Shown here: positions 1-8,515 of the stretch, one piece after another
Numbering within the stretch: the first letter of the stretch is position 1
Layout of the letters: every line of letters starts with the position of its first letter
Source of the DNA: Rhodovulum adriaticum
Lineage (GTDB): Bacteria > Pseudomonadota > Alphaproteobacteria > Rhodobacterales > Rhodobacteraceae
Assembly (NCBI RefSeq): GCF_004345735.1
Contig: NZ_SLXL01000002.1
Location: 468,901-532,900, forward strand
Direction: 5' to 3'
Length of the DNA: 64,000 nt
Made by a program: the position numbers and the translations under genes
Notes under the pieces: model-generated
Told to the model about the DNA's origin: nothing
What the model saw: only the letters and a program-made list of their open reading frames with translations
Database searches by the model: none

Positions 1-1
1 C

Positions 2-967
2 GCGGGCGCTGGCCTGCTGCTGATCGAATGGATCGCGCGCCGCACCCGCCTGCCCGAGGATGCCGCGATCGGCGCGGTGCTGGGCACCTTCTTCGGGCTG
101 GGGATCGTGCTGCTGACCGTGATCCAGTCGCTGAGCGCGGGCCGCCAAGCCGGGCTGGAGGGGTTCCTGCTGGGCTCCACCGCCGGGATGCTGCGGGCGG
201 ACGCACTGGTGATCGCGGTGGGCGGCACGCTGGCGGTGGCGCTGACCTGGCTGATGCGCCGCCCCATGACGCTGGTCGCCTTCGATGCCGATTACGCCGC
301 CGCCCTGGGCTATGACATCCGGCGAATCGACCTGGCGATGATGGCGCTGGTGATGGCCGTGACCGTGATCGGGCTGAAGGTCGTGGGCCTGATCCTGATC
401 GTGGCGATGCTGATCATTCCCGCCGTCACCGCCCGGTTCTGGACCGACAGGTCCGGGCGGCTAATCTGGATCGCGGGCGGGCTGGGGGGCGTCTCTGGTT
501 ATCTGGGCGCGGCACTGTCCAGTGCGGCCCCCAACATGCCCACCGGGCCGATCATCGTGCTGGTGGCCGCCGGGATGTTCACCCTGTCGCTGTTTCTGGC
601 GCCCGTGCGCGGGGTGGCCGCTGCACTGCTGCGCCGCCGCCGTTTCCAGGCGCGGGTGCACCGGCGGCAGGGGCTGCTGGCGCTGGCCCATGGCGAGCCG
701 ATCCGCGAACCCTACACCCTGCGCCTGCTGACCCGGCAAGGGCTGATCCGCCCCGATGGCGTGGCGACAGAGGCCGGGCGCGCCCAGGCCGCCCGGGTGC
801 TGCGCGACGAACACCGCTGGGCCAAGGCGCGCGAGGTGCACCAGGATGCGGGCCTGTCGGGACGCTATGACGGGCTGACCCCGATCGAAGAGGTCTTTAC
901 CCCCGACGAAATCGCCGAGTTCGACCGCCGGCTGGGACCGCCGGTCATTGTGGGGGGGGCCGCGTGA
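2..967 (+). CDS. Metal ABC transporter permease with C-terminal winged-helix-like domain (5' truncated)
   Basis: Inner-membrane permease of an ABC-3 family (TroC/MntC/ZnuB-type) importer for Mn, Zn or Fe. The reading frame is open from base 2, so the start lies outside the window; 321 residues are visible. Hydrophobic helices fill the first two thirds and include the family-typical GLKVVGLILIVAMLIIPA stretch. The last roughly 110 residues, beginning at a run of arginines, are hydrophilic and resemble the winged-helix/DtxR-like tail found on some TroC/MntC permeases. The stop overlaps the start of a second permease, so the two probably form a heterodimer. The binding protein and ATPase would be expected upstream. 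The metal cannot be told from the sequence. Confidence 0.85.
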   Translation, partial: AGAGLLLIEWIARRTRLPEDAAIGAVLGTFFGLGIVLLTVIQSLSAGRQAGLEGFLLGSTAGMLRADALVIAVGGTLAVALTWLMRRPMTLVAFDADYAAALGYDIRRIDLAMMALVMAVTVIGLKVVGLILIVAMLIIPAVTARFWTDRSGRLIWIAGGLGGVSGYLGAALSSAAPNMPTGPIIVLVAAGMFTLSLFLAPVRGVAAALLRRRRFQARVHRRQGLLALAHGEPIREPYTLRLLTRQGLIRPDGVATEAGRAQAARVLRDEHRWAKAREVHQDAGLSGRYDGLTPIEEVFTPDEIAEFDRRLGPPVIVGGAA

Positions 968-1896
968 TGGGGGCAGAGTTCGTCCAGTTTTCCCTGACCC
1001 CGATCCTGATCGGGATGTTCGCGGCCATCGCCTGTGCGCTGCCCGGCAATTTCCTGATCCTGCGGCGGCAGGCGCTGATCGGCGATGCGATCAGCCATGT
1101 CGTGCTGCCCGGTATCGTGGTGGCCTTTCTGCTGACGGGCACCGTTGCCGCGATCCCGATGATGATCGGGGCGGCCGCAGCCGCCATCGTGGCGGTGATT
1201 TTGATCGAGGCGGTGCGCCGTCTGGGCCGGATCGAACCGGGCGCAGCCATGGGCGTGGTGTTCACGACGCTGTTTGCCGCCGGTGTGCTGCTGCTGGAAC
1301 AATCCGATACCTCGGCCGTGCACCTGGACGTGGAACATGCGCTGATGGGCAATCTGGAATCGCTGATATGGCTGCGCGCGACGGGGTGGGAGTCGCTGTT
1401 GGACCCGGCCGCCCTGGCCGCACTGCCGCCCGAGCTGGGCCGCATGGCGGTCGTCTGCGCGCTGATCGTGGCGCTGACGGCGATCTTCTGGCGGTGGCTC
1501 AAGATCGCCACCTTCGACGAGGGCTTTGCCCAGGCCCTGGGGATTCCGGCGGCGGGGCTTGGCTTCGGGCTGGTGGTGACGGCGGCCATCGCGGCGGTCG
1601 CAGCCTTTGACGCGGTGGGGTCGATCATCGTGATCGCGATGTTCATCTGCCCCCCCGCCGCCGCGCGGCTGATGACCAACCGGCTGGAGGTACAGGTGCT
1701 GTGGTCGGTCGCCTTCGCCGCGCTGTCGGCGGTGCTGGGCTATGTGCTGGCGGGCTATGGGCCGCTGTGGTTCGGCGCGGCAAACGCCGTCAGCGCGGCT
1801 GGCATGATCGCAACGGTATCCGGCGTGATCCTTGGGCTGGCCTGCCTATATGCCCCCCACCGCGCCCGCATCGGCGCCGCGCGCGAGGACGCGTAA
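967..1896 (+). CDS. Metal ABC transporter permease, second subunit (TroD/MntD-like)
   Basis: Second ABC-3 family permease, about 309 residues and almost entirely hydrophobic. It carries the same conserved segments as its upstream partner (GAAMGVVFTTLFAAG and VGSIIVIAMFICPPAAARL). ATG at 967 shares its A with the TGA of the upstream gene, a TGATG junction typical of translational coupling; a GTG one codon earlier (964) is equally possible. No winged-helix tail is present here. It is the last gene of the metal transporter: a 117-bp gap follows, with no convincing terminator. Substrate (Mn, Zn or Fe) is undetermined. Confidence 0.87.
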   Translation: MGAEFVQFSLTPILIGMFAAIACALPGNFLILRRQALIGDAISHVVLPGIVVAFLLTGTVAAIPMMIGAAAAAIVAVILIEAVRRLGRIEPGAAMGVVFTTLFAAGVLLLEQSDTSAVHLDVEHALMGNLESLIWLRATGWESLLDPAALAALPPELGRMAVVCALIVALTAIFWRWLKIATFDEGFAQALGIPAAGLGFGLVVTAAIAAVAAFDAVGSIIVIAMFICPPAAARLMTNRLEVQVLWSVAFAALSAVLGYVLAGYGPLWFGAANAVSAAGMIATVSGVILGLACLYAPHRARIGAAREDA

Positions 1897-2013
1897 CCCC
1901 GCATCCGGCGTCGCCTGCGGGCAAATCCTTCTGCAATGGCGGGTGGAAATCCTGTCCGACGCTTCGTAGACTGACCCTGCGGGACGCAGCGGGACGCACG
2001 GGGGATCATCGTC

Positions 2014-2862
2014 TTGAGGCCATCGGCAGAGGACGCACGGCTGGTGCGATACAGCCGTGCCGCCCGGCGCGACAAGCGGCGGCGCGACGCCACGGACTGG
2101 GCGCTGTTCCTGCTGGGCGGCGGGCTGATCCTGTGGGGCGTGGTCGCGGGCGCGCAGGCGATGCCCTACAACTGGCAATGGTATCGCGTTCCGCAATTCT
2201 TTTACCGTGTCATAGACGGCGAGCTGATCTGGGGCCCGTTCATCCGCGGCCTGCTGGTGACGCTGCAAATCACCCTGTGGGGCGGGCTGCTGGCCATGGC
2301 CATCGGTGTGACCACCGCACTACTGCGGCTGTCGCGCTCCTTCATCGGGCACGCAATCGCCACGGTTTACCTGGAGGCCGTGCGCAACACGCCCCTGCTG
2401 GTGCAGATGTACCTGTTCTATTTCGTGCTTTCGCCGATCCTGGGGATCGATCGGTTCTGGACCGGGGTGCTGGCGCTGGCCTTTTTCGAGGCCTCCTTCA
2501 TTTCCGAGATCATCCGCGGCGGCATCCTGTCCGTGCCCCGCGGCCAGTGGGAGGCCGCCTCGGCCCTGGGGCTGAAACCCGGGCCGGTCTACGCCCGCGT
2601 GGTGCTGCCCCAGGCGGTGCCGCTGATGCTGCCGCCGCTGACCTCTTCCCTGGTCAACCTGATCAAGAGCTCCGCCATCGTGTCCACCATCGCGATCTTC
2701 GACCTGACGAACGAGGGCAGAAATGCCATCGCCGATACCTTCATGACCTTTGAAATATGGCTGTCGATCGCCGCGATATATCTGGTGATGACACTCAGCC
2801 TGTCTGGGCTATCTGCTTGGCTGGAACGCCGCGCCCGCCGGGCAGAACGGCGCCCCGCCTGA
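2014..2862 (+). CDS. Polar amino-acid ABC transporter permease (HisM/GlnP family)
   Basis: Inner-membrane permease of a polar amino-acid importer, 282 residues. A basic cytoplasmic N-terminus (about 25 residues) is followed by membrane helices. The ABC-coupling loop reads EAASALGLKPGPVYARVVLPQA, the HisMQ-type EAA motif. The start chosen is TTG at 2014, because the basic N-terminal segment is in frame and no ATG occurs before residue 50; this start is not certain. The gene lies 36 bp upstream of a binding-protein gene, with a second permease after that. No ATP-binding subunit is encoded next to the three genes. Substrate specificity cannot be read from the sequence. Confidence 0.88.
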   Translation: MRPSAEDARLVRYSRAARRDKRRRDATDWALFLLGGGLILWGVVAGAQAMPYNWQWYRVPQFFYRVIDGELIWGPFIRGLLVTLQITLWGGLLAMAIGVTTALLRLSRSFIGHAIATVYLEAVRNTPLLVQMYLFYFVLSPILGIDRFWTGVLALAFFEASFISEIIRGGILSVPRGQWEAASALGLKPGPVYARVVLPQAVPLMLPPLTSSLVNLIKSSAIVSTIAIFDLTNEGRNAIADTFMTFEIWLSIAAIYLVMTLSLSGLSAWLERRARRAERRPA

Positions 2863-2898
2863 AACCGCCTTTTCCCAACCGACCAACAGGAGAGACCC

Positions 2899-3732
2899 GT
2901 GAAACGCATTCAGATCATGATCCTCGCCGCCATCGCGGCCCTCAGCTTCATCAAGGCGCCGCCCGCCCTGGCGCAAGACACCATCCGCGCGCTGTCGTCC
3001 GAAAGCGTGATCGAAACCGTCAAGCGCCGCGGCGTACTGAAGGTGGGCCTGTCTACCTTCGTGCCCTGGGCGATGCGCGACGTGAACGGCGATCTGATCG
3101 GCTTTGAGGTGGATGTCGCCACCAAGCTGGCCGAGGACATGGGCGTCGAGATCGAGCTGATCCCCACCGCATGGGACGGGATCATCCCCGCCCTGATCGC
3201 GGGCAAGTTCGACGTGATTATCGGCGGGATGACGATCACGCCCGCGCGCAATCTGACGGTCAATTTCACCGATCCCTATTCGGGGTCTTCGCTGGGGGTG
3301 ATGGCCTCGACCAAGGCGTCCGAAGGGATGGCCTGGCCCGAGGATTACAACCAACCCTCGGCCACCTTCGCCTGCCGCCGCGGCAGCACGCCCTGCGCCT
3401 ATATCCAGCAGGCCTTCCCCAAGGCCGTCCTGCGCCAGTTCGACGATGAAAACCAGGTGCTGCAAGAGGTGCTGAACGGCAACGCCAACGCGATGGTCGC
3501 GGCCCAGCCCTCGCCGGCCTTTACCATCTACGAAAACCCCGAGGCCGCGTTCTCGCCCACCGACGAGAAGATCCAGCCCTCGGCCGAGGGATTCGCCGTC
3601 CGCAAGGGCGACCCGGACGCGCTGAACTTCTTCAACAACTGGATCCTGGTGAACACCAATAACGGGTTCCTCGAAGAGCGGCACGACTACTGGTTCGGCG
3701 GACGGCCCTGGGCCGACCGCGTGGCCCAGTAA
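2899..3732 (+). CDS. Periplasmic amino-acid-binding protein (SBP_bac_3 family)
   Basis: Solute receptor of the amino-acid importer, 277 residues, GTG start behind AGGAGAG. A Sec signal peptide covers about residues 1-25, with probable cleavage after ALA before QDT. The mature part is a family-3 bilobed binding protein: RRGVLKVGLSTFVPW near residue 43, GFEVDVATKLAEDMGV near 68, and the ligand-contacting TPAR with Arg117. Cys159 and Cys166 flank a short loop and could form a disulfide. Family 3 covers glutamate/aspartate, glutamine, histidine, arginine and cystine receptors; I cannot choose among these. A 9-bp GC hairpin follows the stop codon before the next permease. Confidence 0.9.
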   Translation: MKRIQIMILAAIAALSFIKAPPALAQDTIRALSSESVIETVKRRGVLKVGLSTFVPWAMRDVNGDLIGFEVDVATKLAEDMGVEIELIPTAWDGIIPALIAGKFDVIIGGMTITPARNLTVNFTDPYSGSSLGVMASTKASEGMAWPEDYNQPSATFACRRGSTPCAYIQQAFPKAVLRQFDDENQVLQEVLNGNANAMVAAQPSPAFTIYENPEAAFSPTDEKIQPSAEGFAVRKGDPDALNFFNNWILVNTNNGFLEERHDYWFGGRPWADRVAQ

Positions 3733-3746
3733 TCCGGCCCTGCCAC

Positions 3747-3769
3747 GGGGCGGCGTTCTGCGCCGCCCC
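3747..3769 (+). terminator. Intra-operon GC hairpin after the binding-protein gene
   Basis: GGGGCGGCG (3747-3755) pairs perfectly with CGCCGCCCC (3761-3769) around a 5-nt loop, 14 bases after the binding-protein stop. Only a weak pyrimidine tail (CTTG) follows, so it is more likely a partial terminator or an mRNA-stabilising hairpin than a full stop. That would give more receptor than the permease encoded downstream. Confidence 0.5.
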
Positions 3770-3789
3770 CTTGCCACGGACCCCCGCCC

Positions 3790-4686
3790 ATGTATCCCGA
3801 TCCCGACCGCAAGCGCCGCTTCGGCCTGCTTGACGCGCTGATCCTGGGCGCGCTGTTCGTCTTTGTCGCGTTCATCTGGCACCGGGTGTCGGATGTCCTG
3901 GTCTACAAGTGGGACTGGGGGTTCCTGCCGCGCGTGCTGGTGCGGCAGGGCGAAAACGGCTGGTGGGAACCCAACATCCTGCTGGAGGGGTTCCTGACCA
4001 CGATCCGCCTGTCGATCTGGGCGATGCTGGTGGCCAGCCTGCTGGGCACGGTGCTGGGGGTGCTGTCCACGCGCACGCGGCTGCTGCCGCGGCTGACGAC
4101 GCTGGCCTATGTCGGCGTGATCCGCAACGTGCCGCCGCTGGTGTTTCTGTTCGTCTTCTACTTCTTCGTGTCCTCGCAACTGATGCCGATGATCGGGGTG
4201 GACAGCTGGGCGCGCGGGCTGGGCCCCGATGGCCGCGCGGTGGTGGCCATTCTGATCGGACCGCCCGAATTGTTGGAAAACCTGCTGGCCGGGATGCTGA
4301 GCCTGGCCATGTTCGAGGCCGCCTATATCGCCGTGATCGTGCGCGCGGGCATCCAGTCGGTGGCCCTCACCCAGATCGAGGCCGCGCAAAGCCTGGGGCT
4401 GAAACCGCTGCAGGTGTTCCGGCTGGTGACCTTCCCGCAGGCGCTGCGCGCGGTCACCCCGCCGCTGGCCAACCAGTTCATCATGCTGGTCAAGGACAGT
4501 TCCATCGTGTCGCTGATCTCGGTCCAGGAACTGACATTCGCGGGCACGGAAATCGCCAATTCGACCCAACGCCGGTTCGAAACCTATATCGTGGTCGCGG
4601 CCCTGTATTTCGTGCTGTGTTTCGCCTTGTCCCGGCTGTTTGCCCGGCTGGAACGGCGCGCGCGGCTGCGCGGGGGCGAGCGTTAG
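3790..4686 (+). CDS. Polar amino-acid ABC transporter permease, second subunit
   Basis: Second HisM/GlnP-family permease, 298 residues, ATG start. It pairs with the gene at 2014 around the shared binding protein. It has a hydrophobic helix near residue 20, a periplasmic segment, then the transport domain with the coupling loop EAAQSLGLKPLQVFRLVTFPQA. An insert before that loop (ARGLGPDGRAVVAILIGPPE) makes it slightly longer than its partner. It ends 9 bp from the convergent hisG stop, with no ATPase gene after it, so the ATP-binding subunit must be encoded elsewhere or shared with another importer. Confidence 0.88.
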   Translation: MYPDPDRKRRFGLLDALILGALFVFVAFIWHRVSDVLVYKWDWGFLPRVLVRQGENGWWEPNILLEGFLTTIRLSIWAMLVASLLGTVLGVLSTRTRLLPRLTTLAYVGVIRNVPPLVFLFVFYFFVSSQLMPMIGVDSWARGLGPDGRAVVAILIGPPELLENLLAGMLSLAMFEAAYIAVIVRAGIQSVALTQIEAAQSLGLKPLQVFRLVTFPQALRAVTPPLANQFIMLVKDSSIVSLISVQELTFAGTEIANSTQRRFETYIVVAALYFVLCFALSRLFARLERRARLRGGER

Positions 4687-4695
4687 GCCCCGCCC

Positions 4696-5394
4696 CTAGC
4701 TTCCCAGGCCCAGCCTGTCCGACAACGCGCGGAAACTGGCCCGGCAGGCATCGTCGCAGGGCGCGCTGCGCGATTTGAACAGGGTCGCCTGGCTGCGGTG
4801 GATCAGCCCGTCGGACAGGATCTTCAGGTGATTGGCCCGCAGGGTTTCCCCGGTCGAGGTGATGTCAGCAATCGCCTCGGCGGTCAGGTTCTTGACGGTG
4901 CCTTCGGTCGCGCCCTGGCTGTCGACCAGCTGGTAATCGGCGACGCCGGCCTCTCGCAGGAATTCGCGCACCAGCCGGTGGTATTTCGTGGCGATGCGCA
5001 GCCGGTGGCCATGCGCCGCGCGAAAGGCCGCCGCCGCCGCGTCCAGATCGTCCAGCGTGTCCACATCCGCCCAGCAGCGCGGCACCGCGATAATCAGATC
5101 GGCATAGCCAAAGCCCATCGGCTCCAGCGCCTGCACGCGATTTTCCCAATCCGCGATACGTTCCTGCACCAGGTCGGACCCGGTCACGCCCAGATGGATA
5201 CGGCCCGCCGACAATTCGCGGGGAATCTCGCCCGCCGACAGCAGCACCAGTTCGATGCCCTCGACCCCCTCGACCCGGCCGGAATATTCGCGGTCCGACC
5301 CGGTGCGCGCGATCTGCACGCCATGTTCGGCGAACCAGTCGAAGGTCTTGTCCATCAGCCGCCCCTTGGAGGGCACGCCCAGCTTCAGGGTCAT
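4696..5394 (-). CDS. hisG: ATP phosphoribosyltransferase, short form
   Basis: Catalyses the first step of histidine synthesis, ATP + PRPP to phosphoribosyl-ATP. It has 232 residues and starts MTLKLGVPSKGRLMD. This is the short HisG form, which lacks the C-terminal regulatory ACT-like domain and needs HisZ for activity and histidine feedback. The phosphoribosyl-binding stretch is near SQGATEGTVKNL. Its ATG overlaps the hisZ stop by four bases, consistent with coupled, equimolar production. An open frame continues upstream of this ATG only as an out-of-frame shadow of hisZ. Gene order is hisS-hisZ-hisG on the minus strand. Confidence 0.96.
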   Translation of the reverse strand: MTLKLGVPSKGRLMDKTFDWFAEHGVQIARTGSDREYSGRVEGVEGIELVLLSAGEIPRELSAGRIHLGVTGSDLVQERIADWENRVQALEPMGFGYADLIIAVPRCWADVDTLDDLDAAAAAFRAAHGHRLRIATKYHRLVREFLREAGVADYQLVDSQGATEGTVKNLTAEAIADITSTGETLRANHLKILSDGLIHRSQATLFKSRSAPCDDACRASFRALSDRLGLGS

Positions 5395-6500
5395 TGCGCG
5401 GTCTCCTCGGTCAGGGTCAGCACCAGTTCCGGGCGCACCACGCCGCCCACCGCTGGCACCGCGCGGCCGCGCCCCAGGATGCGGGTCAGCGCGTCGTAAC
5501 GCCCGCCGCTGGCCACGGGGGGCAGGTCTGGCCGCCCCTCGGCGTAAAAGCCGAAGACGAAACCGTCGTAATATTCCATCGTGGTTCGGCCATAGCTGGC
5601 CTCGAAATCCAGCAGGTCCACGTCGATCCCCTGCGCCGCCAGCGCGTCCAGCCGCGCCTGCATGCGGTCCAGCGCGGGTGCGATCGCTGGCATGTCGACG
5701 GCGATATCGCGCAGATGCGCCAGCGCGTTCAGGCTGGTTTCGCGCAAGGACAGGATGTCCTCCAGCAACTCGACCTGGGCGACGGAAATCGGCGGTTCCG
5801 CCGCATCGGCCTGCAAGGCAGCCAGGCGGGCGGCCACATCGTCGCGCGACCGCAGCCCGATTTCCGGGCCAGCGGCATCCAGAACCGCCTGCACGCCGTG
5901 ACGGTCCAGATCGGCCAGCAGGCGCTTGCGCGACTCCGGCACCGGGCTGCGCCCGCCGAACCGTTCCAGCAGCGCCCGGAACCGGCGCGGGCGCCAAATG
6001 TGGCGCGTCAGGGCCGCCTTGCGCTTGTCCGTGGTCGCCAACCCCTGAACCGCGGCCAGCAGCAGGCCGATATCGCCCGTCGCCGCGCGCAGCCCAAAGG
6101 GCGACAGCATTTCCGAAAACAGGGCAAAGACCTCGGCATCGGCCGCGGCCGGATCGTCGCCACCGAACAACTCATACCCGACCTGGATATATTCGTTCGG
6201 GCGGTTGGGGTCGCGTTCCTGGCGGCGGAACACCTCGCCCATATAGGTATAGCGCGCGGGATCGCCGCCATCGTCCATGTGCATCTGCACCACCGGAACG
6301 GTGAAATCCGGGCGCAGCATCTGTTCGCCGCGCAGCGGGTCCGATGTGACATAGGCCCGCGCGCGGATATCCTCGCCATAAAGATCCAGCAAGGTTTCGG
6401 CCGGTTGCAGCACCGCCGTCTGCACCGGCTGGGCACCCGAGTTGCGGCAAAAGGCGAACAGCCGTTCGGCCTGCGCCAGCGTCTGCGCCTTGGATGCCAT
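5391..6500 (-). CDS. hisZ: ATP phosphoribosyltransferase regulatory subunit
   Basis: HisRS-like regulatory subunit, 369 residues, forming the hetero-octamer with short HisG and supplying the histidine-binding allosteric site. It keeps class II synthetase-core features: the motif 2-like RGEQMLRPDFTVPVVQMHMD and the region YTYMGEVFRRQERDPNRPNEYIQVGYELFG. It lacks the tRNA-binding C-terminal domain of a true synthetase. It lies 3 bp after the hisS stop and overlaps hisG by 4 bp. A genuine HisRS directly upstream makes it clear that this copy is the paralogue with a biosynthetic role. Confidence 0.95.
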   Translation of the reverse strand: MASKAQTLAQAERLFAFCRNSGAQPVQTAVLQPAETLLDLYGEDIRARAYVTSDPLRGEQMLRPDFTVPVVQMHMDDGGDPARYTYMGEVFRRQERDPNRPNEYIQVGYELFGGDDPAAADAEVFALFSEMLSPFGLRAATGDIGLLLAAVQGLATTDKRKAALTRHIWRPRRFRALLERFGGRSPVPESRKRLLADLDRHGVQAVLDAAGPEIGLRSRDDVAARLAALQADAAEPPISVAQVELLEDILSLRETSLNALAHLRDIAVDMPAIAPALDRMQARLDALAAQGIDVDLLDFEASYGRTTMEYYDGFVFGFYAEGRPDLPPVASGGRYDALTRILGRGRAVPAVGGVVRPELVLTLTEETAQ

Positions 6501-6503
6501 CGC

Positions 6504-8153
6504 CTAGCCCTCTTCCTTGGCCAGCAGGCGCTTGACCTCGGCCACCATCTCGCCGCGTGCGGCCTCGAACTGGGCGGGCTGGGATTTCCATTCCTCCAGG
6601 CTGGCGCTTTCGGCGATCCTGGCGCCCAGAACCAGATCCTTGATCTGCACCACGCCGCGCGCGGCCTCATCCGTGCCCTGGATGATGGCGATGGGCGAAT
6701 TGCGTTTGTCCGCGTATTTCAACTGGTTGCCGAAATTCTTGGGGTTACCCAGGTAGACCTCGGCCCGGATACCGGCCTGCCGCAATTCGCCCACCATGGC
6801 CTGATATTCGGCCATGCGGTCGCGGTCCATCACGGTGACGATGACCGGGCCTTGCAGGCTGTCGCCTGCCCGCCCCTTGGCCCGCAGCGCGGCCAGCAGA
6901 CGATCCACCCCGATGGAAACCCCTGTCGCGGGCACGGCCTGCCCGGTGAAGCGTTTGACCAGATCGTCGTAACGCCCGCCCCCGGCGACCGAGCCGAACT
7001 GGCGCGGGCGGCCCTTTTCATCAAGGATTTCAAAGGTCAGTTCCGCCTCGAAAACCGGGCCGGTGTAATAACCCAGGCCGCGCACGACGGAGGGATCGAT
7101 CACGATGCGGTCAGGTCCATAACCCTGAGCAGCCAGCAGGTCTGAAATCTGCTCCAACTCATCGACACCAGAGTTTCCGATCTCAGAATCTTTGACGAGA
7201 TCGCGCAGTTGCGATGCTGCCCAAGCACCCAATTCCGCAGCGGAGGAAGATAGCAAATTATCAGCTTCACCCACAAAAGCCATAGGTCCGCCGACGATGC
7301 CTTTTGGCAGATTGTCAAAGTGCTCTTTCAGACCATTCGGCAGGTGCCGCCTGGTGAATTGTCGGGATTTCGCTTGCTCGTTGACTTGGATACCAACCCG
7401 CAGAAAACCCATCACCACGTCGGCCTGCGCCTCCGTCAGCTTCGCCCCCTCGGTGAAATCCCCCGACTCGTCCTTGCGACCCTCGCCCAGCAGGGCCCGC
7501 ACGCCGTCTTCGCCCAGCCGGTCCAGCTTGTCGATGGCGCGCAGGACGATGCCGCGCTCATGCTCGAACTTGTCGGGATCGGCGGGGTCCAGCACGCCCG
7601 CAACCTCCATCACGCCGTTCAGCACCTTGCGGTTATTGACCCGCACGATGTAGTCGCCCTTGTCGATGCCCACCGCTTCCAGCGCATCCGACAGCATCGC
7701 GCAGATTTCCGCATCCGCCGCGACCGAGGCCGCCCCCACCGTATCCGCATCGCATTGATAGAACTGGCGGAACCGGCCAGGCCCCGGTTTTTCATTGCGC
7801 CAGACCGGCCCCATCGCGTAGCGGCGATAGGGGGTCGGCAGATCGTTGCGGAACTGGGCGGCAACGCGGGCCAGCGGCGCGGTCAGGTCATAGCGCAGGG
7901 CCAGCCAGTCGCCGTCATCCTCTTGCCAGGCGAAAACGCCGGCATTGGGGCGGTCCACGTCGGGCAGGTATTTGCCCAGCGCATCCAGCGTTTCCACGGC
8001 GGAACTTTCCAGCGGATCGAAGCCGTAGCGATGATAAACCTCGGCGATCTTGTCCAGCATCGCCTTGCGTTCGGTCACGTCCGCGCCGAAATAGTCGCGA
8101 AAGCCCTTGGGCGTCTCGGCCTTGGGGCGCCGGGGTTTCTTGGGTTTGGCCAT
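6504..8153 (-). CDS. hisS: Histidyl-tRNA synthetase
   Basis: Charges tRNA-His. It has 549 residues, longer than the roughly 420-residue enterobacterial form because of an insertion between about residues 215 and 345. The N-terminus [19 protein letters not shown] leads into motif 1; motif 2 covers [14 protein letters not shown] and [21 protein letters not shown]. The histidine-A region reads [17 protein letters not shown], with Gly where the common bacterial motif has Asp. The C-terminus carries an anticodon-binding domain (VIVTVMDRD onward). It heads the hisS-hisZ-hisG unit. Bases 7141-7380 (about residues 258-338) have clearly lower G+C than the rest of the gene while staying in frame. Confidence 0.95.
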   Translation of the reverse strand: MAKPKKPRRPKAETPKGFRDYFGADVTERKAMLDKIAEVYHRYGFDPLESSAVETLDALGKYLPDVDRPNAGVFAWQEDDGDWLALRYDLTAPLARVAAQFRNDLPTPYRRYAMGPVWRNEKPGPGRFRQFYQCDADTVGAASVAADAEICAMLSDALEAVGIDKGDYIVRVNNRKVLNGVMEVAGVLDPADPDKFEHERGIVLRAIDKLDRLGEDGVRALLGEGRKDESGDFTEGAKLTEAQADVVMGFLRVGIQVNEQAKSRQFTRRHLPNGLKEHFDNLPKGIVGGPMAFVGEADNLLSSSAAELGAWAASQLRDLVKDSEIGNSGVDELEQISDLLAAQGYGPDRIVIDPSVVRGLGYYTGPVFEAELTFEILDEKGRPRQFGSVAGGGRYDDLVKRFTGQAVPATGVSIGVDRLLAALRAKGRAGDSLQGPVIVTVMDRDRMAEYQAMVGELRQAGIRAEVYLGNPKNFGNQLKYADKRNSPIAIIQGTDEAARGVVQIKDLVLGARIAESASLEEWKSQPAQFEAARGEMVAEVKRLLAKEEG

Positions 8154-8242
8154 TGCTGTCTATCCGCTGGTGCCGGGTTCGCGCGGGGCATAGCGGATGG
8201 GGGCCTAAGGGGCAAGGTGGCGCAGGGAAACGGAAGGGACGG

Positions 8243-8446
8243 ATGGACCAGACAACGCAATTGCAAGAACGGATCGCGCACCTGACCCGCGCGGTCGAGG
8301 AACTGTCCGAGGTGGTCGCCCGCCAGCAGGGCGAGATCGACCGCCTGACCCGGCGGGTGGCCCTGTTGATGGAGCGCGAGGCCGAACGCGAATACGAAAC
8401 CGGCGGGGCCGTGCCCCTGGCCGACCAGAAACCGCCGCACTGGTAA
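8243..8446 (+). CDS. slyX: SlyX family protein
   Basis: Small coiled-coil protein of 67 residues. It begins MDQTTQLQERIAHLTRAVEEL, is heptad-rich throughout, and ends KPPHW, close to the PPHY ending typical of SlyX. The molecular function of the family is unknown. The ATG at 8243 is preceded by GGAAGGGAC. The frame is open 30 codons further up, but that part has no ribosome-binding site and unlikely composition. It is divergent from hisS and convergent with the sulfotransferase-like gene. Confidence 0.82.
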   Translation: MDQTTQLQERIAHLTRAVEELSEVVARQQGEIDRLTRRVALLMEREAEREYETGGAVPLADQKPPHW

Positions 8447-8452
8447 CGCCCC

Positions 8453-8497
8453 ACCCCGGCGGCCGTGCCCGTGGCACCGGCGGGCCGGGGTATTTTG
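8453..8497. terminator. Putative bidirectional terminator between slyX and the sulfotransferase gene
   Basis: ACCCCGGC (8453-8460) pairs with GCCGGGGT (about 8484-8491), with an inner GTGCC/GGCAC stem, and is followed by ATTTTG. It sits between two convergent stop codons, so it could terminate both. The 3' arm overlaps the start of the dispersed motif at 8489. Confidence 0.5.
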
Positions 8498-8509
8498 ACC
8501 AAGAAGAAG
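8489..8509 (+). repeat. Dispersed gene-end motif, copy 1
   Basis: A 21-base word of the form GGTATTTTGACC followed by AAGAAGAAG, 42 bases after the slyX stop and in the slyX sense. A second copy at 26846-26866, on the minus strand, differs at a single base. Both lie just downstream of a stop codon in a convergent junction. See findings. Confidence 0.6.
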
Positions 8510-8515
8510 CCCCGC

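Noticed and set aside
2809..4569. A 586-codon open frame on the minus strand
   Set aside because: Antisense shadow of the amino-acid importer genes, with His/Gln/Arg-rich composition typical of such shadows.
5395..5997. Upstream extension of hisG
   Set aside because: It is hisZ read in another frame; hisG begins at 5394 with a standard N-terminus.
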